Origin: Hedera helix
Taxonomy: Eukaryota; Streptophyta; Magnoliopsida; Apiales; Araliaceae
Assembly (NCBI GenBank): GCA_947179155.2
Contig: OX359265.1
Span: forward strand, 1,153,501 to 1,217,500
Direction of reading: 5' to 3'
Length of the DNA stretch: 64,000 nucleotides
Each line of letters starts with the position of its first letter. Positions within the stretch are counted from its first letter, which is position 1. Shown piece after piece: positions 38,136-49,665 of the stretch. The notes under the pieces are model-generated. The model was not told the DNA's origin, did no database searches, and was given only the letters and a program-made list of their open reading frames with translations. The translations under genes and the position numbers were made by a program.

Positions 38136-40328
38136 ATGGAAGGATTGAATGGAGAAACCAGAAGCAGCTCGGTGGCGAGCTCAATTGCAAATTCTCCGCC
38201 GCCGTTTCTGAGCAAGACTTACGATATGGTGGACCATCCGTCGACGGATTCGGCGGTGTCATGGACTAAAAGCGGCAACAGCTTTGTGGTCTGGAACGTG
38301 TTGGAGTTTTCTAGTGATCTTTTGCCCAAATACTTTAAGCACAGCAATTTCTCCAGCTTCGTCAGGCAATTGAACACATATGTCGGTCTATCTGATCTCT
38401 TTCTTTATTTTTATCTGTAAATTATGGAAATAGGTATATACTATGATCCTTAGCTGTATAACTGTTGTGATAATTTTACTGTTCAGATATAAACTTATTA
38501 TGGGATGTATTTTTATATGCAACCTTTTTATGATTTATGTGCCCCTATTTCATCCTATTTGTTTTATCTTCCCGAGTCCTGATTAGTACTTTTGGCTCCT
38601 TGAAGTGTTTTCAGGTTTAATTGTGAATTTTGTGGATATTTTAGGGAAGTTTGCTCTGGGAAGCTAATGTTTGTATTTTTTGACAAGGTTCATTTTATGG
38701 GGGTTTGGCTTGATTAGGGCGTATGTGTGCTTTTTGTAAGCATGTGTATATGGTTTTACCCCCATTTTTTGGGACATTTTGGTGATATTAAATATTTATT
38801 AAATAAAAGATTTACATGTTCCTATTTATACAAACTTAAACTGGGCTGTACTTAAGTTTCTAGTTAGAATCTTCTTTGGGAATCTGTAGGCTTAATCAGG
38901 TCCTAGTGATGTCTTGTGGTTCTATTTTCCCATCTAACCAGCACTTAATAGTTGATCTGATGAGATATATATTTTCTACTTAATTTTATTTTCGAAATTT
39001 TGTTGTTTTTATTTTAAAAACTTAATTATGTATACCTAAATCATTTAGAGATAACTCAATAAGTGCTTTAGCAAACAATGGTTTGAGTAAAAACTATAAA
39101 TAACCCTTCCTCAATTGCTTTTTGAGTAGGTTCATAGTTTTTGGTTGTTCTGCTTATAAGAATTAACTTAAGATTGAAGTTGTTCCATGCTAGACTGTTT
39201 CAATAAATTTTCTAAGCTAAATATTCATGTCGCCTTTTGTAGACTGAGAAGTGTGTTTCATCTTTTTGTTGTGTTTTATGTTTTTCTCCTTTCTCTCCTT
39301 TCCTTTTCCATTTCTTCCCCCTCCCCCTTTTTTCTTTTCATGTCTGCTTTTTAATATATATATATATATATATAAGGTCCCCGATATACTTGCGTAAGGT
39401 GAATGTTATCCGGATCGTTTTCTAGTCAAGTCGTAAGGTGAAACACTCACAACACCTCAACCCAACGTCTATATGGAGACTCAAACTTTGGTACAATTGC
39501 GTGTGTAAGGAAAATTGTGTTATATGGACACCAACAACGCCTTAACCCGTTGTCTATAATGAGAAAATTACCTTGGCACAATCGACGATTGATTGATGCG
39601 GTAGAAGTCGTTAAACACAATTATGAATTGTTGTATGATAAGACAAATTAAATATCAAGAATACTAAGAAACGCTTAGAAATTTTCAAAGAACCAGAAGA
39701 TGGAGAATAACCTCACAATAATTTTATTAATGAATCAATGTTATGAATTACAAAGCTTCAATGTTTATTTATACTAATCTATGAAAAACCAATCCTTCTA
39801 TTGAAAGGACACAAAAATATATAAGTAATCTAATCTAATTAGGTAATAAAATCCTACTAGAAATCCTAAAATTGCTGAAAATTTCGTGAAAACGCGTCTT
39901 TATTTTTTCCTCGCCGAAGCATCGCTCCAGGGTGCAGTCTCCTCAGCCAAACATTGCGCCAGGGTGTGATATCCTGTCGGGGCTCGCTCTGAACTCACCC
40001 TAGCGAGTTCATCTCGGTCCAATCGTGTCGGGACTCGATATTCCTTTGTAAAACCTATGCCGGGGGCGCAGTGACAATATGTCCAAAGTTGACTTTTGCT
40101 GGCTTTTTTCATCTTTTATTGTGCTTGCTTGCAACAAATGAATTAATTTTAAATCTTCATTTATAGCTGAATAACTTGCAATTTGATTAGTCAATTCTTC
40201 ATGAATTAATCCAACAAGCTCTTCCTTGAATCATTTAGCTCGTGCTCGCGTAACTGGTCTAACTGGAACTTGAATTGGATCTCCCCAAGCTTTAATTCCT
40301 TGAATCCCATCCGAGCTAAGCATGCCCT

Positions 40329-40399
<71 letters not shown>

Positions 40400-41934
40400 A
40401 TGTTTATACAGGTGGCTATGTGGGCGTTGTTCATATACTTATATATTTTGCTGCATTCTATCCTTTTTTTGTTTTCTTATTTCACTTTTTATTTATATAT
40501 TTTCCTTTCTTATCTTTCGACTTTTATGCTGTCACAAGGGATACATTCTCAGCATAAGTGCATAACCCAACTTATTTGCGATAAGGGGCATAGTTGAGTT
40601 GAGTTCTTCTTCAGCCCTATTATTGTTATCTTTATAGTTAGCTTGTTCTGTTAATTAAACAGGGTTTTAGGAAGATTGATTCAGAACGCTGGGAATTTGC
40701 AAACGAGGGGTTTCTTAGAGGCAAGAAACACCTCTTGAAGGGTATAAGCAGGCGAAAAGCTGGCCAGGCACAGAATCATCAACAAGTTCCTCAGGTTCAG
40801 AACACATCAACTGGCTCTAGTGTGGAAGTTGAAAAGTTTGGGATTGATGAGGAGGTTGAAGTTCTAAAAAAGGATAAGAATAACCTCATGCAGGAGCTTG
40901 TCAGGTTGAGGCAGCAGCAGCAAGGAACTGATAATCAGCTGCAAACTGTTGTGCAGCGTGTTCACTTAATGGAGCAGCGTCAACAACAAATGATGTCATT
41001 CCTTGCAAAGGCCATGCAAAGGCCAGGAGTCCTGGCCCAGCTGGTAGAAGAGCAGAATGAAAGCAACAGGTGTATTTCTGGAGTGAGTAAGAAAAGGAGA
41101 CTCCCTAAGCAAGATGAAGAAAATTTTGGTGGCAACCATGTTACTTTATCCCCTAATGGACAGATGGTCAGGTACCAGCCATTAATGAATGAAGCAGCAC
41201 AAGCAATGCTCCGCCAGATCTTGAAAATGAATACATCTTCTAGGCTGGAACCAACAATTAAGAATGCAAATGGTTTCCTGATTGAGGATGTACCATCTCC
41301 TTCTAATGTGTTAGACACTGGTAGCTCCTCCCATCGAATTTCTGGAGTGACCCTTTCAGAGGTTCTACCAGCTTCTACACAGTTCTGTGCAGATTCAGGT
41401 TTTGTTGTTAGTCAACCTTCAGCTGCCATTCCTGAGACCCAATCTTCTCCTGATGTGCTTTCTGGAAATTCTATAGTAACTCACTTTCCAGAAACGTCCG
41501 TGCTCAACTCTCATGAAGATAGGGTTTTACCTGACTTTTATCATATACAAGGGATTGTGCCAGAAAGCACTGTTGAAGTCCCCGACATAAGTTTTAAGGG
41601 TTCTACATGTGAAGATATGGATTTGATATCAGGGTTTGTAGATAAAGAAACCCCTGTTACAACGGATGAGTTTTCTTCTGATCCTGGAGTTGATGCCTTA
41701 CTGGATGATGTTCCTAAGCTTCCAGGCATAAACGATATATTCTGGGAACAGTTTCTTTCTGCAAGTCCGCTCAATGGGGACACTGATGAGATCCACTCTA
41801 GCCCACTGGAAATTGGTCCTGGCAAGGAACAGGAACTGCAGTTTGGGCGAGAGAGTGGCTGGGACAGAACCAAGGATATGAGTCATCTGAATGAAAAGAT
41901 GGGGCTTCTTGTGTCAGGCTCCAGTATGATATGA
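38136..41934 (+). CDS. HSFA1: Heat shock transcription factor, class A1
   Basis: Two exons, 38136-38381 and 40663-41934, join in phase 0 to give 505 residues. The intron falls inside the DNA-binding domain after RQLNTY, the conserved position in plant Hsf genes, and splicing restores NTYGFRKIDSERWEF. The DNA-binding domain spans about residues 20-115 (PPPFLSKTYDMVDHP to LLKGISRRK). HR-A/B oligomerisation heptads run about 136-210 with the class A insertion. KKRR near 225 is a nuclear localisation signal. DIFWEQFLSAS near 440 is an AHA activator motif, and HLNEKMGLL near the end is the nuclear export signal. HsfA1 proteins are master activators of the heat-stress response, held inactive by HSP70/HSP90. 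The neighbours match HSFA1b (AT5G16820) or HSFA1e (AT3G02990). The 2.3-kb intron contains retroelement debris. Confidence 0.96.
39350..40396 (-). mobile_element. Decayed Ty3-type retroelement fragment in the HSFA1 intron
   Basis: The fragment is bordered by (TA)n on both sides (39352-39374 and 40332-40396). On the minus strand about 40340-40230 encodes GIKAWGDPIQVP ... PVTRARAK, a signature of the polyprotein C-terminus of plant Ty3/gypsy elements. An in-frame TGA follows at 40233-40231, where the family usually has Arg. The frame then continues for about 60 residues (FKEEL, then TNQIASYSAINEDL). The remainder towards 39370 may be LTR. It is broken and antisense to HSFA1. Confidence 0.6.
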
Positions 41935-42300
41935 TATAATGCTACCAGCTATGTATATGTGCCTCTTTTTCTACTAGAGGTAACGGTTCAAACCGACCCA
42001 GATTAGTTTAATTAGCTCGACTTCAACCACAGTCCCCTTTCATTGAATTTAAAAGAATCGTCTGACCACTAATTCCTCAAGTGGAGTTTTGATTCAGTCC
42101 TTTCTTTTCCTTAATCATGCTCTCCTCTTCAGCATCTTGGCTGTTACCGTCGAGAGAGCCACAAGAGTCTTCGCTATATTTTACCACATTATCCCCATCA
42201 TTTTCATCGGATGTGTATATGTATATATTTATGTAATTTTTCTGTAGGTTCTTGATATTTCTCTGATTGGATTATGTCTAAATGATAGTATTTTATCAAT

Positions 42301-42306
42301 AATAAA
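42301..42306 (+). terminator. Candidate polyadenylation signal of HSFA1
   Basis: AATAAA lies about 365 bases after the HSFA1 stop codon, 60 bases before the adjoining LTR. This would place the whole 3' untranslated region outside the retroelement. Confidence 0.5.
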
Positions 42307-42365
42307 TTTGGTTTAGATATTTTTAAACATGTCAAATATTGCGTCAGGTTTTTTGATATGCATGG

Positions 42366-45300
42366 TGTGAGAACCCGAATTTTCGAAATTTCTTTAATAA
42401 AATTAAATCAGAATTTAATTAACAAAATTATCAAGGTTATTTAAATTACTTATGATTGAGATATTTTATGTAAATTAAAGTGTGTAAATTAAATCTGTAC
42501 AGAGATCATGATAAATTGTGTGGAATTAAAGTAATTGAAAAGTAAATAAATTGTTTAAAAATAATTTATGAAAAAATAAATTTTTCTTACATATAATGGT
42601 ACAATAAATTTGTACAATAAAATTATTGTGGAGGTGCATAAATTATTATTTAAATAATGTTATGTGGTAATGTGAGGTATGAATTAGATATGTATATATA
42701 TACATTTGTATATATATTATTGTAATTATAAATTCTATTGATTATGGAAAATTAAGGGATTAATAATTAAATTAATTCAAATTTAAATGAAAAGTTAACG
42801 AGGGAGTAAGTAAAATTGTAATTATTGATTTTAGATTTAATCAATAATTATGGAGGAAGTTTAGAAATTAATTAAGAATAAAAGTAATTATATGAATTAT
42901 ATAATTTATATAAGGAAAGTTAATATATATTATAAGAAAATAATAATTATATAAATTATATAAAGATGATTATATAATTTATATAAGAAGAATATATTAA
43001 TTAAGAAAGGAAATATATATTTGTACAAATGGTACAATATTGTATTATATGGTGTATAATTAAAGTGCGTCAAATAGTAAGGAAATGAGAAAATAAATGA
43101 GGAGAAAGAATATTTTAAATTATTAAAAATTATTTTATTGTATAAAGGAATTGTTATGAGTTTTATTGGAGATAATATTTTAGAAATGTGAACATGTTAG
43201 TGAAACATGTTGTCCATGTAACGAAGTGAAAATGTATGAAAAATAATTTTTATATGTTGTACGAATTATTTTATGAATTTTGGATATATAAATTACATCA
43301 TATAATTACATGCATGTCATTATGTGTGTACAAAATTTGTCAAGTAAAGTACCTAAAAGGGTATAAATATTATTTATAAATCAATTTATGATTTTTAGTG
43401 AATTAAAATAAATATTATATATATATATTATATAAAATATTTATTACACGAAATAACTACGTAATGTATTAAATTAATTAATTATGCATGCTTTTGGCTT
43501 ATCCGAATTTTTGAGAGAGGATTAAGTCAGTTGTGGCATGGGAAGTCGGTGAACTTGAGCTTAAAATTTTACACTAATTGATTTGCACACTTGAGATATA
43601 TATATGTAGAAAGTAATAATAATAATACGAATGAAAACAAAACAATACTCCTTCTTCTCCCACCACCACTCCCACCGCCACCATCATTATCACCACCGCC
43701 ACCACCACCAACCGAGAGCTTCATCAGCATCAAAAGATGAGAAAAGATCAAACTTCAAATGAAGTTTTAGCTTGAGGAATGTATAAAAATTTAATTGTTT
43801 GATTTATTTTGATATTTCTGGTGGTAAAATAATTTTATGAAAAATTTGTAAATAATTAGAATAATTATTCTAAATAATTTATGGATGTGTATCTATAAAT
43901 TTTATGATTTTTGGTGTAATTATATTGTGAAAAATTAAAGCAAAATGGAAGAATTATTGCTTGAATTGGCTACTGTTTCGGTAGGAAGAAGAAGAAGAAG
44001 AAAATATGGCCGCCCGCGCATTGCGCGGCGGCCAAAAAATTTTCGGATGCCAAGTGTCGACGCCGGGATTTGTCGTTTCGTTTTTTAATATTAAAAACCC
44101 TTTTCAATTTTAGCCTTTGGATTAAGATGTGATTTTGAAAAGGGGTCGGCTTGAGTGTCGATGGGATTTGAAAGATCGATTTTATGATGAGCCAATTGAC
44201 CAGAGCCGCCAGTTGGTATATTTGAAATGGATGTACCAACTCATCCGAATTTTGTTTTCGTAATCGCAGTGGCTCATATGTGACTCCGAGTTAATTGGTC
44301 CGCAAACCGAGATTCGTAAAGTTCGGGAGCTTGCTTAAGCGAGGGGAAGGTGTTAGGCACCCCCCGACTTCCGTGAAAACACGGTTACCGCAATCTTAAT
44401 GCTTTCCCTTCCTTTAAATCCTAAAATATGTGTTTGTGCGCGTATATGTGTGTGAGTGTATGCGTGTGTGCCTATGAAAATCGTCAGAATGCTTTACTTT
44501 TCGAAAATACTTCAGAAATCTCATTAACCCTATTCACGAAAGATTCAATTCGTTTTGAAAAGTTCATTTTTTAAACTTTCATTTTGATAACAAAATCTTT
44601 AATGATGACATTTATAAAACAAGGTTTTCGAATCCTTCGTCAAATAGGAATGAAGCTCATCCGATACTTTCGATTTTTATTTTTAGCCTACGAGTGATCT
44701 AATATCCTACTTTGATTGATTTTATGAAAATCTTTATTATTTCATTCCAAAATCATTTTCTCGCGTCAAAAGGGAAAACCAAGTATTAAAATGACATTGG
44801 AGTTATTCATGGGCATGTGAGCCATCCAAATAACCCCAAACGCCCACAATCGCACATTTTCACTATCACGGGGCTTTAAACTTGATTTTCGACTTGATGT
44901 CGTTTTAAGGCCAAAAAATTTACATATTTACATAAAGGCGCATCGCGATCGCTACATACGTAAAAACTATGAAATAAACTAAAAGGATATCATTGGGAGC
45001 TTAGGAGGAGATTCCATCCGCAATAAATCCTCCCTAACCGTCCCTAATCCACAGATCTACAATGTAAATTGACTACATTGGATTTAACTTTAAAATAAAA
45101 AAAATCAAAATATTTAATATCACAATACGCCAAATGTTCGGATTTACAGTAGATCCACCCAACAAACACAATAAGAACGAAATAAAACTAAATCTACAAG
45201 ATTTGCTATATAAAACACAACGACGCTATGAAACTCGGATTTTTTCACATTCCAAACGATGAAATAGACGCTTTAACACTTGAAAATCAAAATAGGACAC

Positions 45301-47604
45301 AAAGATTGTACAAAAGAGGAAGAAATCTCATTTTTTTTCTCTCTCCCGTCGCCTTTCTCTCTCCCTTTTTCTTTTTCGTCCGCGTCTTCTGAAGAAATGA
45401 ACTAAAAGTGGCTATTTAGAACTTCAGATCTTGGCCGCAGGTGCAGCTGCGGCCGGCTTCGGTGCTTCCTCGATTTCCGCGTCTGATGTCGGTCTTTCGT
45501 TTTTTCGCTAGAAGGCTCGTATTTTGCAATCGGGAAATCCCTGGGAAACGTGTCATATTGTTCTGGGAGGCTAATTCGGAGGGCTGCGACTTGATATAGA
45601 ATTTGCTAATTGTTCTTGGCTTTCAGGGGGCGTTGGCCCCTTCCACCCCCGCCAGCTCACCGGCGAGCTGGGTAGCCGCTCGCTCACCGGGGAGCGAGAC
45701 CCCCGACCATCGTAAGAGTAGTGGCCATTAGTCGTCTTTTGTGATCAAATCAGGGTCTTCTGGATTAGCTGTTTGCATCGGCTCAAGTAACCTGATGCTC
45801 GTTGTTCGTTGTGGCGGCTTTGACCGTAAGTCGTTGGGGTAGCTTCGTGTTGGGATCCACCTTCCTTTTCGCATGTCGGGTCAAGTCACGATTTTGCCCT
45901 CCTGCTAGGGTTAGTAGAGAAGTGCAAAATTTGGGTGTCTACATCAGGTATGAAACGACGGCGTTTTGGGGGGGGGGGGGAGCAGAAAGGAAGTCGCGCC
46001 ATGCGCGGCTGAGATTTGTGACGCCAGGTCAAACGACACCGTTTGTCTGGCGTAGGGGGGAGGTCGCGCGCAATGCGCGGCGGTCGGCAACGCTAAAAAT
46101 TACTAGCGTGCCCCTAACCTTTTTAATTAATACCGAGCGTGTCCTTAGCCTCAAAAATTACGATTATGCCCCTTGCCTTTCCAGAAAATTCCAATTTTAT
46201 CCTTGAAGGTGCAAAAATTACCAAATGCCTCTAGAAAATAGTTTTTAATTAAATAAATGTTTAAAATTTATTTTAAAATTATAGAAAATTACTAAAAATA
46301 TAGAAATGATATTTGGGCATTAAATTTGATATTTTTGTAAAAATATTAAATATTGGAGATTAATATTTAAATATTTTAAATATTAATCTATTAAGTTTAA
46401 AAGTTAAAAAATGATTAAATGAAAATTCGGACAATCAAATATGCTTAATTTTATCCGGTGAGTCGGGTTGTCCGCATTGAATGTGTTTTATATTAAGTTA
46501 AATTAATATATTAAGAGATGAGGTTAATATAATTAACTATATTATTTGATAATTAGCCTGGTACCCTAAAATAAACCTTCGGGTAGGGTTAATTACTTTA
46601 TAGATGATAATAATTAATTAAATTAATATCAAAAGGAGATAAATAATTATTAATTAATTATATTGTGGTCATAAGTTGTTCGAGAAAGAGTTTTGAGCTA
46701 CCAATTTAATAATTGGACGTCAAGACAAGTTCTTCAGTACTTAATGTTAATTGGTTATCTGTTACCGTACGTTAACTTTTGTTCAAATGCATATAAATTA
46801 TGTGTTATGTGATCTGTGAATAATATGACAACGATGTGTACTTGTTAATTTGAATTAGATATGAGACATGTGAGATATATTGCTTTAGTACAAGCACAAC
46901 ACATGATGTATGACACACACGCAGAGCATGTTATGCTATGTGTTATGTGAAGCATGAAAGGTGTAAACACTGTTGAACTTGCTGAGCCGTTGTGCTCATT
47001 CCTTGCATGATATAAACTTTTGCAGGTAAAAAAATAAATTTCAGAAATATCGGATTGTGTTAGAGATGGATTTTGCTATAGAAGGTTGTAAACGTAATGG
47101 TTATATATTTTTAATATAATACTTTAATGTGGATATATTGACAAAGTTTATATATATGTGTTGTATATATATATAAATTGGATCCGAATATAGTTAAATT
47201 ATGAATTGTAATGGTTCAAGGTAGTTGTTACGAATGAGACTATTATAAGTTTAATTATGAATTATGAAACAAAGAATAATTATATGGATATGAACAATAT
47301 TAAATTTTGAATATTGAGCTTTACGAGAGACTTGTACAGAAAAGAAAAAGTAAAGGTTGCGATCCAGAGATTAGGATCGAGATAAAAAGATTTTAAATGT
47401 CAGCATATTTTAATACAATGATTAAAAAAAGAGAAAAATTTATACTGAAATTTTTTGGTAATTGATGAAGTAAAGTCAATTAATTGATTAAATAAGATGA
47501 TTAAAGATTTATTAACTGACCGAAATTTGGACGTTTAAGAAATAATGAATAATAAATATAAAATTTAAAATAATGAAGTTTGTCAGAATATCTGGGTCGT
47601 TACA
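42366..47604 (+). mobile_element. Solo LTR 4 (Ty3/gypsy-like), TSD CATGG, with nested LTR
   Basis: It starts TGTGAGAACCCGAATTTTCG and ends CTGGGTCGTTACA, with CATGG at 42361-42365 and 47605-47609. Near its 3' end it shares GAACTTGCTGAGCCGTTGTGCTC-like sequence (46975-46999) with LTRs 1-3, suggesting one broad family. It spans 5239 bases, about 3350 without the nested Ogre-like LTR. No internal domain is present. A short proline- and glycine-coding simple repeat (CCACCACC) lies at about 43660-43715. Confidence 0.8.
44055..45943 (+). mobile_element. Ogre/Tat-like LTR nested in solo LTR 4
   Basis: It starts TGTCGACGCCGGGATTTG and ends AATTTGGGTGTCTACA, termini typical of Tat/Ogre LTRs. It contains GGAAGGTGTTAGGCACCCC, a phrase common in those LTRs. 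It is richer in GC than its host. The flanking five bases (CCAAG and TCAGG) do not match, so the boundaries or a simple insertion history are not proven. Confidence 0.6.
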
Positions 47605-47609
47605 CATGG

Positions 47610-49575
47610 GGACATGGGGTTACTATTACATTCTTTCGTCCTACTGCTTTTAAATTATAAACATACTGCTCTTTTCTCATTACTGGTAGGGTCCTTGTTT
47701 GTATATCAACTAACTTAGCACCATTACCCCTTGTGATAAGTTGTTATATTATAGGGATATAGATTTGGGTAGTGCTTTACCAACTCATAAAATTCACACA
47801 TTGGTGTGAAATCAGATAAATACATGAGGAGAGGCAAGTCAGTATGTAGGGCCCCTTATCTATTGTAATAAGTTGCCACATTAGTTGGTGAGTTTAAAGA
47901 GTGCATATATCATTTTCCTATTGATTTTGTAATAGTATTGGAAAAAGCCTGAGAAAGCAGTCTTTTTAGTTCCACATTTGGTATATTTATACTGTTCTTA
48001 AACAGGCGGAGGCCCTGCTGGACATGCAAAGCTTTTTCTAATAATGGATGACAACTCAGTTGATTTACTTTTGAAGCTTTAAGATTTCTATAGACCTTAC
48101 AGTGTATAAAATACTGTTTTGTGCAATGTGATGAAGACTGTAGATGACTTTTAGGAATTCAATGCAATTATATTTCTATGGACCCTCAGTTAATTTGGAA
48201 GATGAACTAATGGAGCTGAGGTGGAGAAATGCGGGCTTATATTTTGAGCATGTGCGACTCTGCAAGGTTTCGCAAGTTCATTCCTTGTGTTTCTCCTTCC
48301 TATTTATCTTCTTCTGTTTAGGTTTCTTCTAGGGTTTGTTTTTCCTTTACTTCTCTTCTGGGGTATCGTCGCACTGTTTGAAGGTGATCATGGTTTACCC
48401 TGGGATACACTGGACTTGTATGAACGCGGTGGTTACAAGCCTTCTAATTGTGTTGAATGCAGTCATAGCTGGGCAGCTAATGAGCCTTCTAATTATGTAG
48501 CTAATGAAGTAGTGCGGTACGTGAACCATAAAATTCTAGTACTTTGATTGGTCCGAGTAAGGGAGTTCGTATCTGTAGGAGAAAGACTGGTCGTTTTAAG
48601 GTCTGATTTCCTTGTATTTTGTACACTTCATTTCTTTCTTAGAGGGCATACCATTTAAACATCATGTCTTACTGAACAAGTCATGCATCCTCCCCAATAG
48701 TCAGGTCTGTTTTCATTCAAAACTTATGAGACAACTATAACGGCAGGAGAAAAAAACTCTTATTACCAAATGCTATTTTGAGTATTCTCTCTCGACATGA
48801 TAACCCCCATTTTCCCTCTACATTCCTTGACCATTTCGACAAAAGCCACACCATTTCCCTCAATGGCAACTAAAAATCTCATCACTCCACCTCAGTATAT
48901 ATGTTGATATACTACATATGTCGGATTGGAAAGCAGCGAGATCTGAATCTGCTATTGTCCTTTTTTTTGTTTGATGTATTACTATATTTTTCTTATACCA
49001 ATATTCTGAGGTGTGATTTACTACACCCACGTGGTGTTGTGACAGTCGTTTTTATGTTTTAGGGAGATTAAATTGAAATTTTAGTGAGAGATTGAATTTT
49101 TTAGGGAGCAAAAGTCGTCTTATTTTAGAGGGAAAGTCCCAAGTATTTTAGGAAAAATTATTGCATGCACCGAGAGCATAGCTACAGTATGCTCCTCCCA
49201 CTCACATAACAACATACTGTAACTATATTTCCAGTGCACCGAATAATCTCTCGTATTTTAGAGGGTGAAAATTGAGGGATTTTTTAAAAAAGAAGTAACA
49301 AAAAGTCATTGGTCGGATAGAACCAGGAGTATTATTATTTTCCAATCAGTTTGCACAAGTACATTTTTTAAGGAAAGCACCTGCATGTGTTCCTACTTAT
49401 AACCAGAGAAAACCAACTTAATTTTAAGACACAAGTTTGAAAATATTGAATATCTATTTAGGTTGTATCAAATGTGAGATGAAAAATAGTCACAAAAGCT
49501 ATAAAATCTCATATGTGATGAAGTCAAGACAGGCAGGGCCTGACTTTCGCCTGTCTTGAGTTGTTTAGAATCTTT
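47610..49575. other. Region between HSFA1 and the SYP21-like gene
   Basis: The two genes point at each other, so no promoter is needed here. Short plus-strand open frames at 48144-48547 have no recognisable domain and are not called. A hairpin MITE of about 100 bases lies at about 49155-49256 (GAGAGCATAGCTACAGTATG and its near-complement). Confidence 0.45.
49525..49558 (-). terminator. Perfect hairpin downstream of the SYP21-like gene
   Basis: CAAGACAGGC and GCCTGTCTTG form a perfect 10-base stem with a 14-base loop, about 110 bases after the stop codon. It could fold in the 3' untranslated region of the mRNA. A function is not shown. Confidence 0.4.
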
Positions 49576-49646
49576 GTTTAAGACGAAGCGGTGCCTCGGA
49601 CTTGATTCACCGTTTAAGACGAAGCGGTGCCTCTGACTTGATTCAC
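49576..49646. repeat. Two tandem copies of a 36-base unit
   Basis: GTTTAAGACGAAGCGGTGCC followed by TCGGACTTGATTCAC is repeated once with one main change (TCGGA to TCTGA). It lies just after the stop codon of the SYP21-like gene, within its probable 3' untranslated region. Confidence 0.85.
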
Positions 49647-49665
49647 TTGCTATTTGCGTTCATCA

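Noticed and set aside
45802..46206. 134-residue open frame inside solo LTR 4
   Set aside because: It crosses the end of the nested Ogre-like LTR and a poly(G) tract and has no recognised domain; it is best explained by locally higher GC content.
48144..48547. Two overlapping plus-strand open frames between HSFA1 and SYP21, considered as a small gene or HSFA1 3' exons
   Set aside because: No domain is recognised, the frames are rich in hydrophobic low-complexity residues, and HSFA1 has a closer AATAAA at 42301, before the LTR insertion.
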